DNA of 64,000 nt from Thalassobium sp. (GTDB lineage: Bacteria > Pseudomonadota > Gammaproteobacteria > Pseudomonadales > Oceanobacteraceae): NCBI GenBank assembly GCA_002733205.1, contig NVUW01000003.1, positions 248,001 through 312,000 on the forward strand. The letters are read 5' to 3'. Numbering within the stretch: position 1 is the first letter of the stretch; each line of letters begins with the position of its first letter. Positions 55,567 to 64,000 of the stretch are shown in pieces. The notes below the pieces were generated by a model, which did no database searches, had not been told where the DNA came from, and saw only the letters and a program-made list of their open reading frames with translations. The translations under genes and the position numbers were made by a program.

Positions 55567-56721
55567 TCAGCCCCCGGTCGCCTTAAGGCCTTTCCACGCA
55601 ACCAAAGCGCCCAGCAGTGCTGCCAATGTAGCCAGAAAAAATACCTGACTGCCACCCCAGAGTTGCCAAAGACTACCACTGACCCAGGCACCAATCGCAC
55701 CACCGATGCCAAAGCCGACACTGGAATACAATGCCTGAGCACGCGCCTGCAGTTGCTGCGGAAATAAATGCTGAATATAACGCATAGAAATTGCATGCAT
55801 GGCGGCAAAGCTAAACGCATGTCCCAGTTGAGCCAAAATAAGCCAGCCCCAGAAATCCACCAGACTGCCAATCAGTGTCCAGCGGACAGCGGTAATCAGT
55901 AAGCTCAATACGCACCAGGTTCGCCAGCTGAAAAAGTTGACCACCCGGTGAAATTTCCAGAATAAAAAAACTTCGGCCATAACTCCCAGCGACCATAACA
56001 AACCGATCTGCGCAGGTTTATATCCATGATTTTCAAGGTAAATACTGAAAAACGTATAGTAAGGTCCATGACTGATCTGCAGCAGAATATTCATCAGAAT
56101 AAACACCTGCACCGGACGCGATTTTAAAACATTTAAAAACTGTCCGGGCGCACTGTGTTTCCGGTTGGAAGCGTCAGCCTCTGGCAGTGTCAGACTGTTA
56201 ATACCAATGAGCGCCATCAGCGTCAGCATCACGACCGGCAGCCAGCCAACAGACACCAGCTCAAACAGATAACCTGCGCCCAGCACCACCAGCACAAAAC
56301 CAATCGAGCCCCACATGCGGATCTGGCCATAGGCCTCAACCTGAGTGCCACAGTGCTGTAATGTCATGGCCTCGTACTGGGGCAGCATGGCCGCCCAGAA
56401 AAAACCGTACAAAATCATCACCGCTGCCATCGTCCAGAAGCTGTCGGCCCACCAGATCAGCGAGAAGCACAACATGGTCAGCACACCGGCCGTTCGTACC
56501 ATTTGCATCGGCGAGCGGAAATAACGACTCCAGTAGGCCCAGAGATTAGGGGCAAGAATGCGCACCAGACCAAAGCACGCCATCAGCTGACCGATCTGTT
56601 CCGGATCAAAGGCACGGCTCTGCAGAAACAGCCCCCAATAAGGCGCGATGCAGCCGAGCAAGGCAAAGTAGAGTGCGTAAAAGAAAGAAAGCCGTTTAAA
56701 CGGCAAAGCGGAAGACATCAT
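55567..56721 (-). CDS. MFS transporter, HcaT-like
   Basis: This protein of about 384 residues has 12 hydrophobic segments and the MFS_1-like (3-phenylpropionate transporter HcaT/LacY-related) start RLSFFYALYFALLGCIAPYW, followed by FGLVRILAPNLWAYWSRYF and YGQIRMWGSIGFVLVVLGAG. The substrate is unknown. The start is uncertain: the open frame reaches 56775, inside the aroC terminator; ATG at 56721 (or 56718) places the family N-terminus properly. It follows aroC but is separated by the terminator, so it should have its own promoter. Many relatives sit near unrelated housekeeping genes. Confidence 0.82.
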   Translation of the reverse strand: MMSSALPFKRLSFFYALYFALLGCIAPYWGLFLQSRAFDPEQIGQLMACFGLVRILAPNLWAYWSRYFRSPMQMVRTAGVLTMLCFSLIWWADSFWTMAAVMILYGFFWAAMLPQYEAMTLQHCGTQVEAYGQIRMWGSIGFVLVVLGAGYLFELVSVGWLPVVMLTLMALIGINSLTLPEADASNRKHSAPGQFLNVLKSRPVQVFILMNILLQISHGPYYTFFSIYLENHGYKPAQIGLLWSLGVMAEVFLFWKFHRVVNFFSWRTWCVLSLLITAVRWTLIGSLVDFWGWLILAQLGHAFSFAAMHAISMRYIQHLFPQQLQARAQALYSSVGFGIGGAIGAWVSGSLWQLWGGSQVFFLATLAALLGALVAWKGLKATGG

Positions 56722-56760
56722 GGCGTTGAAGGCCAGCCTCATGCCTGAAAGGGTTGCATC

Positions 56761-56785
56761 AAAAAGGGCCGGCAAAGCCGGCCCT
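56761..56785 (-). terminator. Intrinsic terminator after aroC
   Basis: On the minus strand AGGGCCGGC-TTT-GCCGGCCCT forms a perfect 9-bp stem followed by TTTT, nine bases after the aroC stop. It overlaps the open frame upstream of the MFS gene, which argues for the later start. Confidence 0.92.
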
Positions 56786-56793
56786 TCCTATTT

Positions 56794-57891
56794 TTACTCT
56801 GCCTCGGCGGCAATCACTGGTGTTGTGCATTGCACATCAGCGTTCTGCCCACGATGACGCAGCAGATGGTCACACAGCACCATCGCCATCATGGCTTCAG
56901 CAATGGGGGTTGCCCGAATGCCCACACAAGGGTCATGACGGCCCTTGGTGATGACTTCAATCGGATTGCCATCGGAGTCAATCGATCGACCCGGAATAAT
57001 CAGACTGGAGGTCGGCTTCAGTGCGATATGCGCAATGATGTCCTGCCCCGTAGAAATACCACCCAATACGCCGCCGGCGTGATTGCTTAAAAAGCCTTCC
57101 GGTGTCATTTCGTCACGATGCTCACTGCCCTTCTGTTCAACACAGGCAAATCCATCCCCAATCTCCACGCCTTTTACCGCGTTGATGCTCATCAGTGCAT
57201 GCGCCAGTTCAGCATCCAGACGATCAAAAATCGGTTCACCCAGGCCCGGGAACAGACCGCTGGCGACGACCGAAATTTTCGCCCCGACGGAGTTACCCTC
57301 TTTACGCAGCGCGTTCATGTAGGTTTCCATCTCCGCCACTTTAGAGGCATCCGGACTGAAGAACGGATTTTGCTCTACCTGATCCCAATCGAACTGTTCA
57401 ATTTTGATCGGTCCCAGCTGGCTTAAATAACCACGCACCTGAATGCCTTTAGCGGCCAGTACTTTTTTGGCAATAGAGCCTGCCGCTACACGCATCGCGG
57501 TTTCGCGGGCGGACGAGCGGCCGCCCCCGCGGTAATCGCGGAAACCGTACTTTTGCGTGTAAGCGTAATCGGCATGCGCCGGACGGAAGGTCTTGGCAAT
57601 ATCGGCATAATCTTTCGAACGCTGGTCGGTATTTTCAATCAGCAAACCAATGGGCGTACCGGTGGTTTTACCTTCAAATACGCCGGACAGGATTTTTACT
57701 ACATCGTCTTCGCGACGCTGAGTGGTGTAGCGCGAGGTGCCTGGTTTGCGACGATCCAGATCCAGCTGCAGATCGGCTTCGCTCAGCTCAATGCCCGGCG
57801 GACAGCCATCAACGACAGCCACCAGTGCCAGACCATGACTTTCACCGGCGGTGGTAACGGTGAAACTTTTGCCAAAGGTATTTCCGGACAT
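56794..57891 (-). CDS. aroC: Chorismate synthase
   Basis: This 365-residue FMN-dependent enzyme makes chorismate from EPSP, the substrate for the PheA and TyrA proteins encoded near 24-28 kb. Signatures include [19 protein letters not shown] near the N-terminus, [19 protein letters not shown], and the [17 protein letters not shown] block at the C-terminus. It is 40 bases behind prmB, the usual prmB-aroC pair, and it ends with a strong terminator. Confidence 0.97.
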   Translation of the reverse strand: MSGNTFGKSFTVTTAGESHGLALVAVVDGCPPGIELSEADLQLDLDRRKPGTSRYTTQRREDDVVKILSGVFEGKTTGTPIGLLIENTDQRSKDYADIAKTFRPAHADYAYTQKYGFRDYRGGGRSSARETAMRVAAGSIAKKVLAAKGIQVRGYLSQLGPIKIEQFDWDQVEQNPFFSPDASKVAEMETYMNALRKEGNSVGAKISVVASGLFPGLGEPIFDRLDAELAHALMSINAVKGVEIGDGFACVEQKGSEHRDEMTPEGFLSNHAGGVLGGISTGQDIIAHIALKPTSSLIIPGRSIDSDGNPIEVITKGRHDPCVGIRATPIAEAMMAMVLCDHLLRHRGQNADVQCTTPVIAAEAE

Positions 57892-57931
57892 AATCAGTCT
57901 CTTATTTCAGGGCCGGTCAGGCGGCCGTCAA

Positions 57932-58861
57932 TTAATTCAGTAAATCCAGGTCGCGCGCCTGCAGTACAAACACGCCGTGTCCGCCGTGCTCAAACTCCGG
58001 CCAGACAAAAGGTAACTGCGGGTAGGCGGCGGCCAGTGCCGGCCAGCTGTTACCCACTTCGACCACCAGCAGACCATCATCGGTCAGATACTGGCGGGCT
58101 TCTTTCAACATAATATGTACCAGATCGAGGCCATCGTCACCGGCTGCCAGCGCCAGCTCCGGCTCGTGGTGGTACTCCTCCGGCAGGCAGCTCATATCAT
58201 CGGCGTCAACATAAGGCGGGTTGGACACAATCAGGTCGTATTTGCCGCTGGCGGCAGCAAACAGATCCGATTGCAGTGCCATTACCCGGTCTTCCAGCTG
58301 ATGACGCTGAATGTTTTCATCCGCAACTTCGAGCGCTTCGAACGACAGGTCGAGCAGCTCAACCTCCGCCTGCGGGAATTTTTTCGCCATGGCGATGCCA
58401 ATGCAGCCGCTGCCGGTGCATAAATCGAGTATGCGCCGGGGTTCCGGCTGGCCCTGGGAAATATGTCCCTGCCACCAGGTGGCAAAGCCCTGGTCAATCA
58501 TCTGACCGATGGGCGAACGGGGAATCAGCACCCGTTCGTCAACCAGAAAGGGTAAATTACAAAACCAGGCAACGCCGGTTAAATACGGCGCCGGCACACG
58601 CTGCTCAATGCGCGTAAGAATCAGATCAATTGCCGCCTGACGCTCTACGCGGGTCAGCTGCGCATTGCGCCATTCGTTGGCCAGATTCCACGGCAGATGC
58701 AGGGCATGGGTTACCAGCAACAAGGCTTCATCCCAGGGATTATCGGTGCCATGACCATAATAAATACCGGCCTCTGACATACGGCTGACCGACCAGCGGA
58801 TAACGTCCTGCAGGGTGTGAAGTTCATCAACCGCAAGTTCGGCGTGACGCTGTAAATCCAT
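57932..58861 (-). CDS. prmB: Ribosomal protein uL3 N5-glutamine methyltransferase
   Basis: This 309-residue SAM enzyme methylates a Gln in ribosomal protein L3. It has the PrmB N-terminus (LQDVIRWSVSRMSEAGIYYG), RVLIPRSPIGQMI, motif I DLCTGSGCIGIA, and the NPPY motif in IVSNPPYVDADD. The GHGTDNPWDEALLLVTHALH stretch separates PrmB from PrmC. It lies upstream of aroC on the same strand. The ribosome-binding site before ATG is weak. Confidence 0.95.
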   Translation of the reverse strand: MDLQRHAELAVDELHTLQDVIRWSVSRMSEAGIYYGHGTDNPWDEALLLVTHALHLPWNLANEWRNAQLTRVERQAAIDLILTRIEQRVPAPYLTGVAWFCNLPFLVDERVLIPRSPIGQMIDQGFATWWQGHISQGQPEPRRILDLCTGSGCIGIAMAKKFPQAEVELLDLSFEALEVADENIQRHQLEDRVMALQSDLFAAASGKYDLIVSNPPYVDADDMSCLPEEYHHEPELALAAGDDGLDLVHIMLKEARQYLTDDGLLVVEVGNSWPALAAAYPQLPFVWPEFEHGGHGVFVLQARDLDLLN

Positions 58862-58981
58862 AAAAGAAGCGGCTCTTTAGAGTGAATCGGGCAGAAAGTG
58901 CGCTAGTTTACCTATTTTGCCGGCTCAGGGCATCTTTCCGCCGTTGCCACGCAATGATTCCGACCCCGGCTTCAGTGGCAT

Positions 58982-59902
58982 TCAGCCCATGCGCTGGCCA
59001 TACAAACTGCTGTTACCGGCCTCAAAGGCATCCAGCGCCTGATCGGCGATATTACGCCCCAGTGCGATCATTTCTTCGGCGCGGTAAAACTCATACACCT
59101 CACAGCAGTTAAGCGGTATTTTAATCAGCAGGTCCGGCGGATAACCGGCGATTTTGTACTGGGTCAAAGATGCCGACATCACCTCAAACACCTGATTCAG
59201 AATATCCAGTTTTCCCAGACTATCGTTGGCTTCTTTGCGCGCATTGTTTTTGTTTTCGAACCACTGACTGGCTTTATCGACCAGTGTGTTAAACCAGTCC
59301 TGCTTTTCTTTGCGCTCGTTTTCCGGATCGATGACCAGCTCTTTGGGCACCGGCACTTCGGCATTCAGATCCACGGCGATAATAAAATCAGCATGCGCGG
59401 AGACACAGGGGGTAATGGGCAGCGGATTCAGCACCGCACCATCAACCAGCAAACGGCCGTTATTTGCCACCGGCGACAATAAGCTCGGAATCGCTGCCGA
59501 CGCGCGTACAGCATCCTGCAGCGAACCACGCTGAAACCAGATTTCTTTTTTATTGGTGAGGTCGGTAGCCACCGCGGTAAACGGAATGGGCAGCTCTTCG
59601 ATATTCCGGCCGTTAAGCATTTCACTGATGATGTTAAAGACCCGGTCGCCACGGATAACACCGCCTGACAGCAAACTCAGATCCACCAGTTTAAGGACAT
59701 CCAGATATTTAAGACCACACACCCAGTCGCGATAAACGTCGAGCTGACCGGCACAATAAAAGCCGCCAACAACCGCGCCCATCGAACAGCCGGATACCAT
59801 CACAATATCGTAACCGCGGGCTTCCAGCGCATCGATAACGCCGATATGGGTATAGCCACGCGCAGCGCCGCTGCCGAGTGCCAATGCCACTGTTTTCTTC
59901 AT
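58982..59902 (-). CDS. Patatin-like phospholipase (RssA type)
   Basis: This 306-residue protein has the oxyanion loop LGSGAARGYTHIGV, the nucleophile elbow SGCSMGAVVGGFY (GxSxG), and the catalytic Asp in LLVDGAVLNPLP: the full Ser-Asp dyad of patatin-type acyl hydrolases. It resembles E. coli RssA and other bacterial NTE-like proteins. There is no signal peptide, so it should act in the cytoplasm or at the inner membrane, with an unknown lipid substrate. GGAGG precedes the ATG, two bases after the DUF4892 gene; the two are one unit. Confidence 0.88.
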   Translation of the reverse strand: MKKTVALALGSGAARGYTHIGVIDALEARGYDIVMVSGCSMGAVVGGFYCAGQLDVYRDWVCGLKYLDVLKLVDLSLLSGGVIRGDRVFNIISEMLNGRNIEELPIPFTAVATDLTNKKEIWFQRGSLQDAVRASAAIPSLLSPVANNGRLLVDGAVLNPLPITPCVSAHADFIIAVDLNAEVPVPKELVIDPENERKEKQDWFNTLVDKASQWFENKNNARKEANDSLGKLDILNQVFEVMSASLTQYKIAGYPPDLLIKIPLNCCEVYEFYRAEEMIALGRNIADQALDAFEAGNSSLYGQRMG

Positions 59903-59904
59903 AC

Positions 59905-60765
59905 TTACCTCCCTGGCCAGAATATAAAACGTAAAGCCGGCTGCAGGCTGTTGTCCGGTGCCGGTGTCAGCGCGCCATGACCATCAATATTCAGTTCGAA
60001 CTGACCATCAAAGGTCGCCAGACGCAATTGCTCAGCCAACCGCTGCGAGCATTGAATGTTGTCGCTCATATGGCTGGCATCGTAACAATGGACCAGCAGA
60101 TAGAGGCGACGTTTCATGCTCGGCGTGAGATTTTTCAGATAGCTGATCAATGCGCTGCTTTGCTGTTCATTAATCCGGCCATTATCCGTCACCAGTCCGG
60201 GTAACCAGCCGTGACTGCTGACCAGCGCCTGTTGAATCAGGGCGTTCATATCAGCTTGTTCTTTTACCGCGTCAGTGGTGGTCAGCACATCCAGATTCAC
60301 CATCACCTGCTTCGACCCGCGCTCAATGATGTACAGCACGTAGAGCGTTTTTTCTTGCTTGGCAGGGTCTTCCAACAGCGCCACCCGATAAAACTGATTC
60401 TGTTCGCGACCACCCAGACGGGCATTGCGGAATATTTCGTTAGCCCAGAATGGATTGCTGCCACAGTCCAGTGCGCGACACTGATACAGCACCTGGCTGT
60501 CGCTCAATTGCTGTGTGTAATAATCAATCACCGTATCCAGCTGCACACGGTCTTCCACCGCCCATACCCGCCGCCAGAGTTTGCCATTCAGGCGCCGCTC
60601 GTGTTCACCGTAGGTCGTTGCCTGATTGCGCTTCAGGCCAGACAGCACCAGGCGGTAATTTTTAACTTCCTGCGTTTTGTCATCCTGCAGGGCCGCCTGA
60701 GGAAAACCCTCCAGAGCCCACAGTGGCGACATCATCAGACTCGCTAACAATAACAACCAGCGCAT
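59905..60765 (-). CDS. Exported DUF4892-domain protein
   Basis: This 286-residue protein has a signal peptide (MRWLLLLASLMMSPLWA) and the DUF4892 pattern: YRLVLSGLKRNQATTYGEHE, YQCRALDCGSNPFWANEIF with two conserved Cys, and VLYIIERGSKQVMVNLDVL. The family occurs in Pseudomonas and relatives and is thought to be periplasmic or outer-membrane-linked; the role is unknown. A possible disulfide joins the two Cys of CRALDC. GAGGAG is placed well before the ATG. It leads the two-gene unit with the patatin-like enzyme and is divergent from the DUF885 gene. Confidence 0.82.
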   Translation of the reverse strand: MRWLLLLASLMMSPLWALEGFPQAALQDDKTQEVKNYRLVLSGLKRNQATTYGEHERRLNGKLWRRVWAVEDRVQLDTVIDYYTQQLSDSQVLYQCRALDCGSNPFWANEIFRNARLGGREQNQFYRVALLEDPAKQEKTLYVLYIIERGSKQVMVNLDVLTTTDAVKEQADMNALIQQALVSSHGWLPGLVTDNGRINEQQSSALISYLKNLTPSMKRRLYLLVHCYDASHMSDNIQCSQRLAEQLRLATFDGQFELNIDGHGALTPAPDNSLQPALRFIFWPGR

Positions 60766-60904
60766 TGGTCACTCCTCTCTAAGATACCGCGTTAGAGTAA
60801 CACGACGCACACAACCTCCCTATGCTGTGAATGCCGCCGCACCCTTTAAACCTTTACCTCCCGGCTGTTACACTCGGCCGCGCCATTTTTCAGAGTCAGA
60901 ACCT

Positions 60905-62875
60905 GTGTTGATAAATTCGTTACTCCGCCCTGTCACCCTTTCCTGCCTGCTGGTCCTCAGTGGCTGCCAGGCCATGCTGCCAACCCACAATAATGGTGAG
61001 CAGGCACCGGTCTACAGCCAGGAACAGCAACAACAGGCGAATGCGGCCGCCGATGAACTGTTCGACGAATATTATCAGTTTGCGGTTGAACAAAGCCCGG
61101 TTTTGCGCAGCCGGTTAGGAATCAGTGGCCAGTTTGAGTGGGACGACATCTCCCCTGAAGCCAGCGAACAGCAGGTGGCGTTTTATCAGAATCTGCGCAG
61201 CCGTCTGCATGCCATTGATGAAGAAGCGTTGTCGGCCGATCATCAGGCCAGCTACCGCACGCTGTTATCCGATCTGGAATTTAATCTGTTAATGGTGCCG
61301 TTTGAGCATCATCAATACGCGTTCAGCCAAATGGGCGGCTGGCATACTCTGGTGGTCGATGTATTAATCAACAACCACCCGATCAGCAGCGTTCCCGAAG
61401 CCCGCGATTACATCAGCCGTATGGAAGCCGTCCCGGCGCTGTTCAAACGCTGGAGTGAAAATATCCGCAGTGCCGAGGAAGACGGGATTATTCCACCGGC
61501 GTTTGTGTATCCGGCGGTTGAAAGCAGCATTGAAGCCATTATCAGCGGCATTCCATTCGATAACGGCCCTGACGCCTCGCCCTTATGGGCCGACTTCAAC
61601 AACAAACTCGACCAGCTGAATCTGTATCCATCCAGCCGTAAATTACTCGAACGCAAAGCGCGTTCGGCCTTGCTGCAGGATGTATTACCGGCCTACCGCA
61701 ATATTCTGGCGCTGGTACGCGAACAGAAGCAGCGTGCCCCACAGCATCAGGCGGCACTGAATCTGACCGATGGCCTGCGTTACTACCAACTGCTGCTGGC
61801 CCACTACACCAACAGCCAGTTTGATGCTGACCATATCCACCAGCTCGGTCTGGCCGAAGTTACCCGCATTCAACAGGCCATTATTGCCCTGATGCCAGCG
61901 CTCGGTTATCAGCCCGCCGACAGTCATGGTCAGAATCAGCTGCCTGCTTTTTTTCAGTGGATGGAAGAACGCAGTTATCGCTTCCCGGATGATCAGCAGG
62001 GCCGCGATGAATTTCTGGGTTATCAAAAGAATAAAGTGCGGCAAATGGCCGAACGTCTGCCCTACTTTTTCACCCGTCTGCCGGTCAGCCCGATCGTAGT
62101 CAAAGCGGTAGAAGATTACCGCCAGAGCAATGCACCGATTGCCTTTTATGAAGCGCCCTCGATGGACGGCACCCGTCCGGGCATTTATTACGTGAATCCG
62201 GCGCGTATGAACGACCTGCCGCGTTATCGTCTGGCGGCTCTCGCTTTTCACGAAGCCCTGCCCGGCCACCATATGCAGATTGCATTAACTCAGGAAAACG
62301 AACAGCTGCCGGATTTCCGCCGTAATCTCGGTTACAGCGCCTTCAGCGAAGGCTGGGCGCTGTATGCTGAAAAACTGGCCGCCGAGATGGGCGCTTACGA
62401 ATCGGCAGAAGAAGAATACGGCCGCCTGATTATGGAACTGTGGCGCGCCATGCGCCTGGTACTGGATACCGGACTGCACGCCAAAGGCTGGAGCCGTGAA
62501 CAGGCCATCAGCTTCCGCCTGGAAAATACGCCGTTTTCCCGTGCCGACAGCGAAGCGGCCGTTAACCGCTACCTGGTGATGCCGGGTCAGGCCACCTCTT
62601 ACAAAATGGGCGAATTACGCATTCTCTCCATCCGCCAACAGGTGAAAGACATTCTTGGCAGCCGCTTCGACCTGGCCGATTTTCATTCCGCGATTCTCAG
62701 TCAGGGCGCACTGCCACTGGATGTGCTGCAGGAATGGATGATCCGCTGGGCCAAACAGCAAAAACGCGCCGCCAGTGTTGCTGCAACGGCGAAACCCATC
62801 ATCAAAGAATCCACAACAGCAACGAAGACTGACAGCACAGAGGTAACAACCGCTTCCGTCATGACCACCGAATAA
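60905..62875 (+). CDS. DUF885 family lipoprotein (putative zinc peptidase-like)
   Basis: This protein of about 656 residues is of the DUF885 family. The mature N-terminus is a lipoprotein: start GTG at 60905 (or TTG at 60908) gives the signal LINSLLRPVTLSCLLVLSGC with lipobox LSGC. A zinc-site-like motif appears in FHEALPGHHMQIAL, and YSAFSEGWALYAEKL carries further conserved residues; together they resemble a gluzincin fold. The C-terminal 30 residues are Thr/Ala-rich. It is likely outer-membrane-anchored and periplasmic; the substrate is unknown. The frame is open upstream to 60827, but that lacks any signal peptide and I reject it. Confidence 0.85.
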   Translation: MLINSLLRPVTLSCLLVLSGCQAMLPTHNNGEQAPVYSQEQQQQANAAADELFDEYYQFAVEQSPVLRSRLGISGQFEWDDISPEASEQQVAFYQNLRSRLHAIDEEALSADHQASYRTLLSDLEFNLLMVPFEHHQYAFSQMGGWHTLVVDVLINNHPISSVPEARDYISRMEAVPALFKRWSENIRSAEEDGIIPPAFVYPAVESSIEAIISGIPFDNGPDASPLWADFNNKLDQLNLYPSSRKLLERKARSALLQDVLPAYRNILALVREQKQRAPQHQAALNLTDGLRYYQLLLAHYTNSQFDADHIHQLGLAEVTRIQQAIIALMPALGYQPADSHGQNQLPAFFQWMEERSYRFPDDQQGRDEFLGYQKNKVRQMAERLPYFFTRLPVSPIVVKAVEDYRQSNAPIAFYEAPSMDGTRPGIYYVNPARMNDLPRYRLAALAFHEALPGHHMQIALTQENEQLPDFRRNLGYSAFSEGWALYAEKLAAEMGAYESAEEEYGRLIMELWRAMRLVLDTGLHAKGWSREQAISFRLENTPFSRADSEAAVNRYLVMPGQATSYKMGELRILSIRQQVKDILGSRFDLADFHSAILSQGALPLDVLQEWMIRWAKQQKRAASVAATAKPIIKESTTATKTDSTEVTTASVMTTE

Positions 62876-63136
62876 CGTCAGAACCGGCGACGGCATCGCG
62901 CACGGGCATGCCGCCGCTCACCGCCTCACTACCTCTGTCCTTTCAGGCCAGAGCGACTCAACGTCCAATACTGTCGATTGTTTCTCTGCCGGTGCTGCAT
63001 TAGCCTGCATCAGGCAAAGGAATGCGTCAGGTCTTCTTCATCTGCTCCCGCCGATGTCAAACCCCCATGCATTCTTCTGCGCTGACGCCAGATAAACGTT
63101 ATATATTCTCCGGACTTAATCTACAGGGATACAACC

Positions 63137-63568
63137 ATGACAAGACTGTTATTCGTACTTCTGGCGATACTGCCATTACCGGTGTTCGCCGACGCCAAAT
63201 CGCTGGCATCGATAGAAAAAACTAAAGAACTGGCTGAAGCGGTCATGACCGATGTCGGCAATAACGCCATGCTCAAAGGCCTGGCCCTGTTAAAACCTTA
63301 TGTTATGTTTTCAGAGTCGGAATTTAACGCGCAGATGAATAATGTCAGCACGCAGTTGCCGGTCATGGATCAGCACTATGGGAAATCGTTAGGGTACGAC
63401 TTTGTCTCCAAAGAGCTGATCGGTGACACGCTGGTCAAATATATATTCTTGCAAAAATTTGAACGTCACCTGATGACCTGGCATTTTATTTTTTATAAAC
63501 CGAAAGATAAATGGCTACTGAATACCTTTTATTTTAACGACGATTCAGCGGCACTGTTTCTGCGCTGA
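63137..63568 (+). CDS. Small exported hypothetical protein
   Basis: This 143-residue protein has a clear signal peptide (MTRLLFVLLAILPLPVFADA, cleavage after VFA) and a mature part of about 125 residues with DQHYGKSLGYDFVSKELIGD and MTWHFIFYKPKDKWLLNTFY. The pattern of a snoaL-like or DUF4440-like cone fold (aromatic strands at the end) is possible. I do not recognise it. CAGGGA lies at a suitable distance from the ATG. It is a single gene in a 261-base-spaced position after the DUF885 gene. Confidence 0.72.
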   Translation: MTRLLFVLLAILPLPVFADAKSLASIEKTKELAEAVMTDVGNNAMLKGLALLKPYVMFSESEFNAQMNNVSTQLPVMDQHYGKSLGYDFVSKELIGDTLVKYIFLQKFERHLMTWHFIFYKPKDKWLLNTFYFNDDSAALFLR

Positions 63569-63599
63569 GACATGCGCTACAGGCACTCTCCAGACAATA

Positions 63600-63641
63600 A
63601 AAAGAGCGGCATTAAAGAACGACGTTATTGCCGCTCTTTAT
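63600..63641. terminator. Stem-loop between convergent hypothetical genes
   Basis: AAAGAGCGGCA (63601-63611) pairs with TGCCGCTCTTT (63629-63639) over 11 bp with a 17-base loop. The right arm overlaps the last codons of the minus-strand gene. The A and T ends are short but suit a bidirectional terminator. Confidence 0.7.
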
Positions 63642-64000
63642 CTTTCACGCTGTAGCGTTTAAACAACGCATAGTCGTAGGGAATATTCATCGTCAGATCC
63701 CTTGCCTGCCATAACGCACCTTCTGACGGCCGGCAAAAATCGTAAGCCGGTTTCATAAAGTTAATACCTTCAGGGGCTTCCTGGTAGCGGTTAATCGTAT
63801 CGTCGTAGAGCAATACCATACAACTGATACAGCGATAGTTACCGTCCGTTGCGGGATTGTTGTAGCAGGTTCCCACTCTGATGGTTAACCCCTGTTCACG
63901 GATCACATCCAGCAATAAACCCTCAGTCAGATGGATCAGTCCGCTCTGGGCATTTTCATCAATCGGATAATCATCCGCGATTTCAAGCCGTTCAAAGTGT
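63625..64000 (-). CDS. Hypothetical protein, cut by the right window edge
   Basis: The minus-strand frame stays open to base 64000 without an ATG, so only the C-terminal 124 residues are visible. They include HFERLEIADDYPIDENAQSG, VGTCYNNPATDGNYRCISCM and FMKPAYDFCRPSEGALWQAR. Four Cys are present, with a CISC pair. The apparent start at 63915 is a TTG inside the frame and is not credible. I do not recognise the family. The stop codon lies in the shared stem-loop with the neighbouring gene. Confidence 0.75.
   Translation of the reverse strand, partial: HFERLEIADDYPIDENAQSGLIHLTEGLLLDVIREQGLTIRVGTCYNNPATDGNYRCISCMVLLYDDTINRYQEAPEGINFMKPAYDFCRPSEGALWQARDLTMNIPYDYALFKRYSVKDKERQ

Noticed and set aside
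60827-60904. N-terminal extension of the DUF885 gene
   Set aside because: It would bury the lipoprotein signal (LVLSGC) 48 residues inside; GTG/TTG at 60905/60908 gives a normal signal peptide.
1-64000. tRNA, rRNA, CRISPR, integrase, transposase or prophage genes
   Set aside because: None seen: no repeat-spacer array, no transposase or integrase motifs in any frame, no tRNA-like clover pattern noticed. REP elements are the only mobile-derived sequences.

Overview
This window looks like the chromosome of a marine gammaproteobacterium of the Pseudomonadales/Oceanospirillales type. The main grounds are a fused prephenate dehydrogenase-EPSP synthase (tyrA-aroA), the order gyrA / mtaD-ubiG-mupP-yciK known from Pseudomonas, Pseudomonas-style REP palindromes, a class I PHA synthase with a phasin, and the yci block (yciO-yciV // yciB-yciI). 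The genus is not certain. I see no rRNA, tRNA, CRISPR array, transposase or prophage.

Region 1 (1-17.8 kb, all on the minus strand) is an O-antigen or capsule-type cluster of the Wzx/Wzy kind. In transcription order it holds galU, ugd, wbpO-like and wbpP-like genes (UDP-GlcNAc to UDP-GalNAcA), rmlB, rmlA, a VioA/FdtB-like aminotransferase, a WbqC-family protein, a formyltransferase, wzx, a GT2, an asparagine-synthase-like amidotransferase, a GT4, a candidate wzy, a second GT4, a PglC-like initiating phosphoglycosyltransferase, and the start of a PglD-like acyltransferase cut by the window edge. rmlC and rmlD are absent, so the RmlA-RmlB product is probably diverted to a formylated 4-amino-4,6-dideoxyhexose and not to rhamnose. 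rfaH lies just upstream of galU, and an ops-like element sits between the two. REP palindromes lie upstream of ugd, and one REP sits inside the rmlB reading frame, where it adds about 12 residues.

Region 2 (17.8-33.2 kb, minus strand) is housekeeping: gyrA, a wzz chain-length regulator directly behind gyrA, serC, pheA, hisC, tyrA-aroA, cmk, rpsA, ihfB, lapA, lapB, pyrF, rfaH. It links aromatic amino acid synthesis, translation, LPS quality control and pyrimidine synthesis to the surface-polysaccharide genes.

Region 3 (33.5-39.7 kb, plus strand) holds mtaD, ubiG, mupP, yciK, a class V aminotransferase and a diguanylate cyclase.

Region 4 (39.8-46.6 kb, minus strand) holds rluB, scpB, scpA, two different tryptophanyl-tRNA synthetases (one with an Fe-S-type cysteine motif), yciO and yciV. 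Plus-strand genes follow at 46.7-51.7 kb: yciB, yciI, a YgiM-like SH3 protein, a cyclophilin and mnmC, with one minus-strand SelW-like gene among them.

Region 5 (51.7-60.8 kb, minus strand) holds two small hypothetical genes and a YheU-family gene, phaC, a phasin, a small conserved protein, an MFS transporter, aroC, prmB, a patatin-like phospholipase and a DUF4892 protein. The right end holds a DUF885 lipoprotein, a small exported hypothetical protein, and a partial unknown gene running off the edge.
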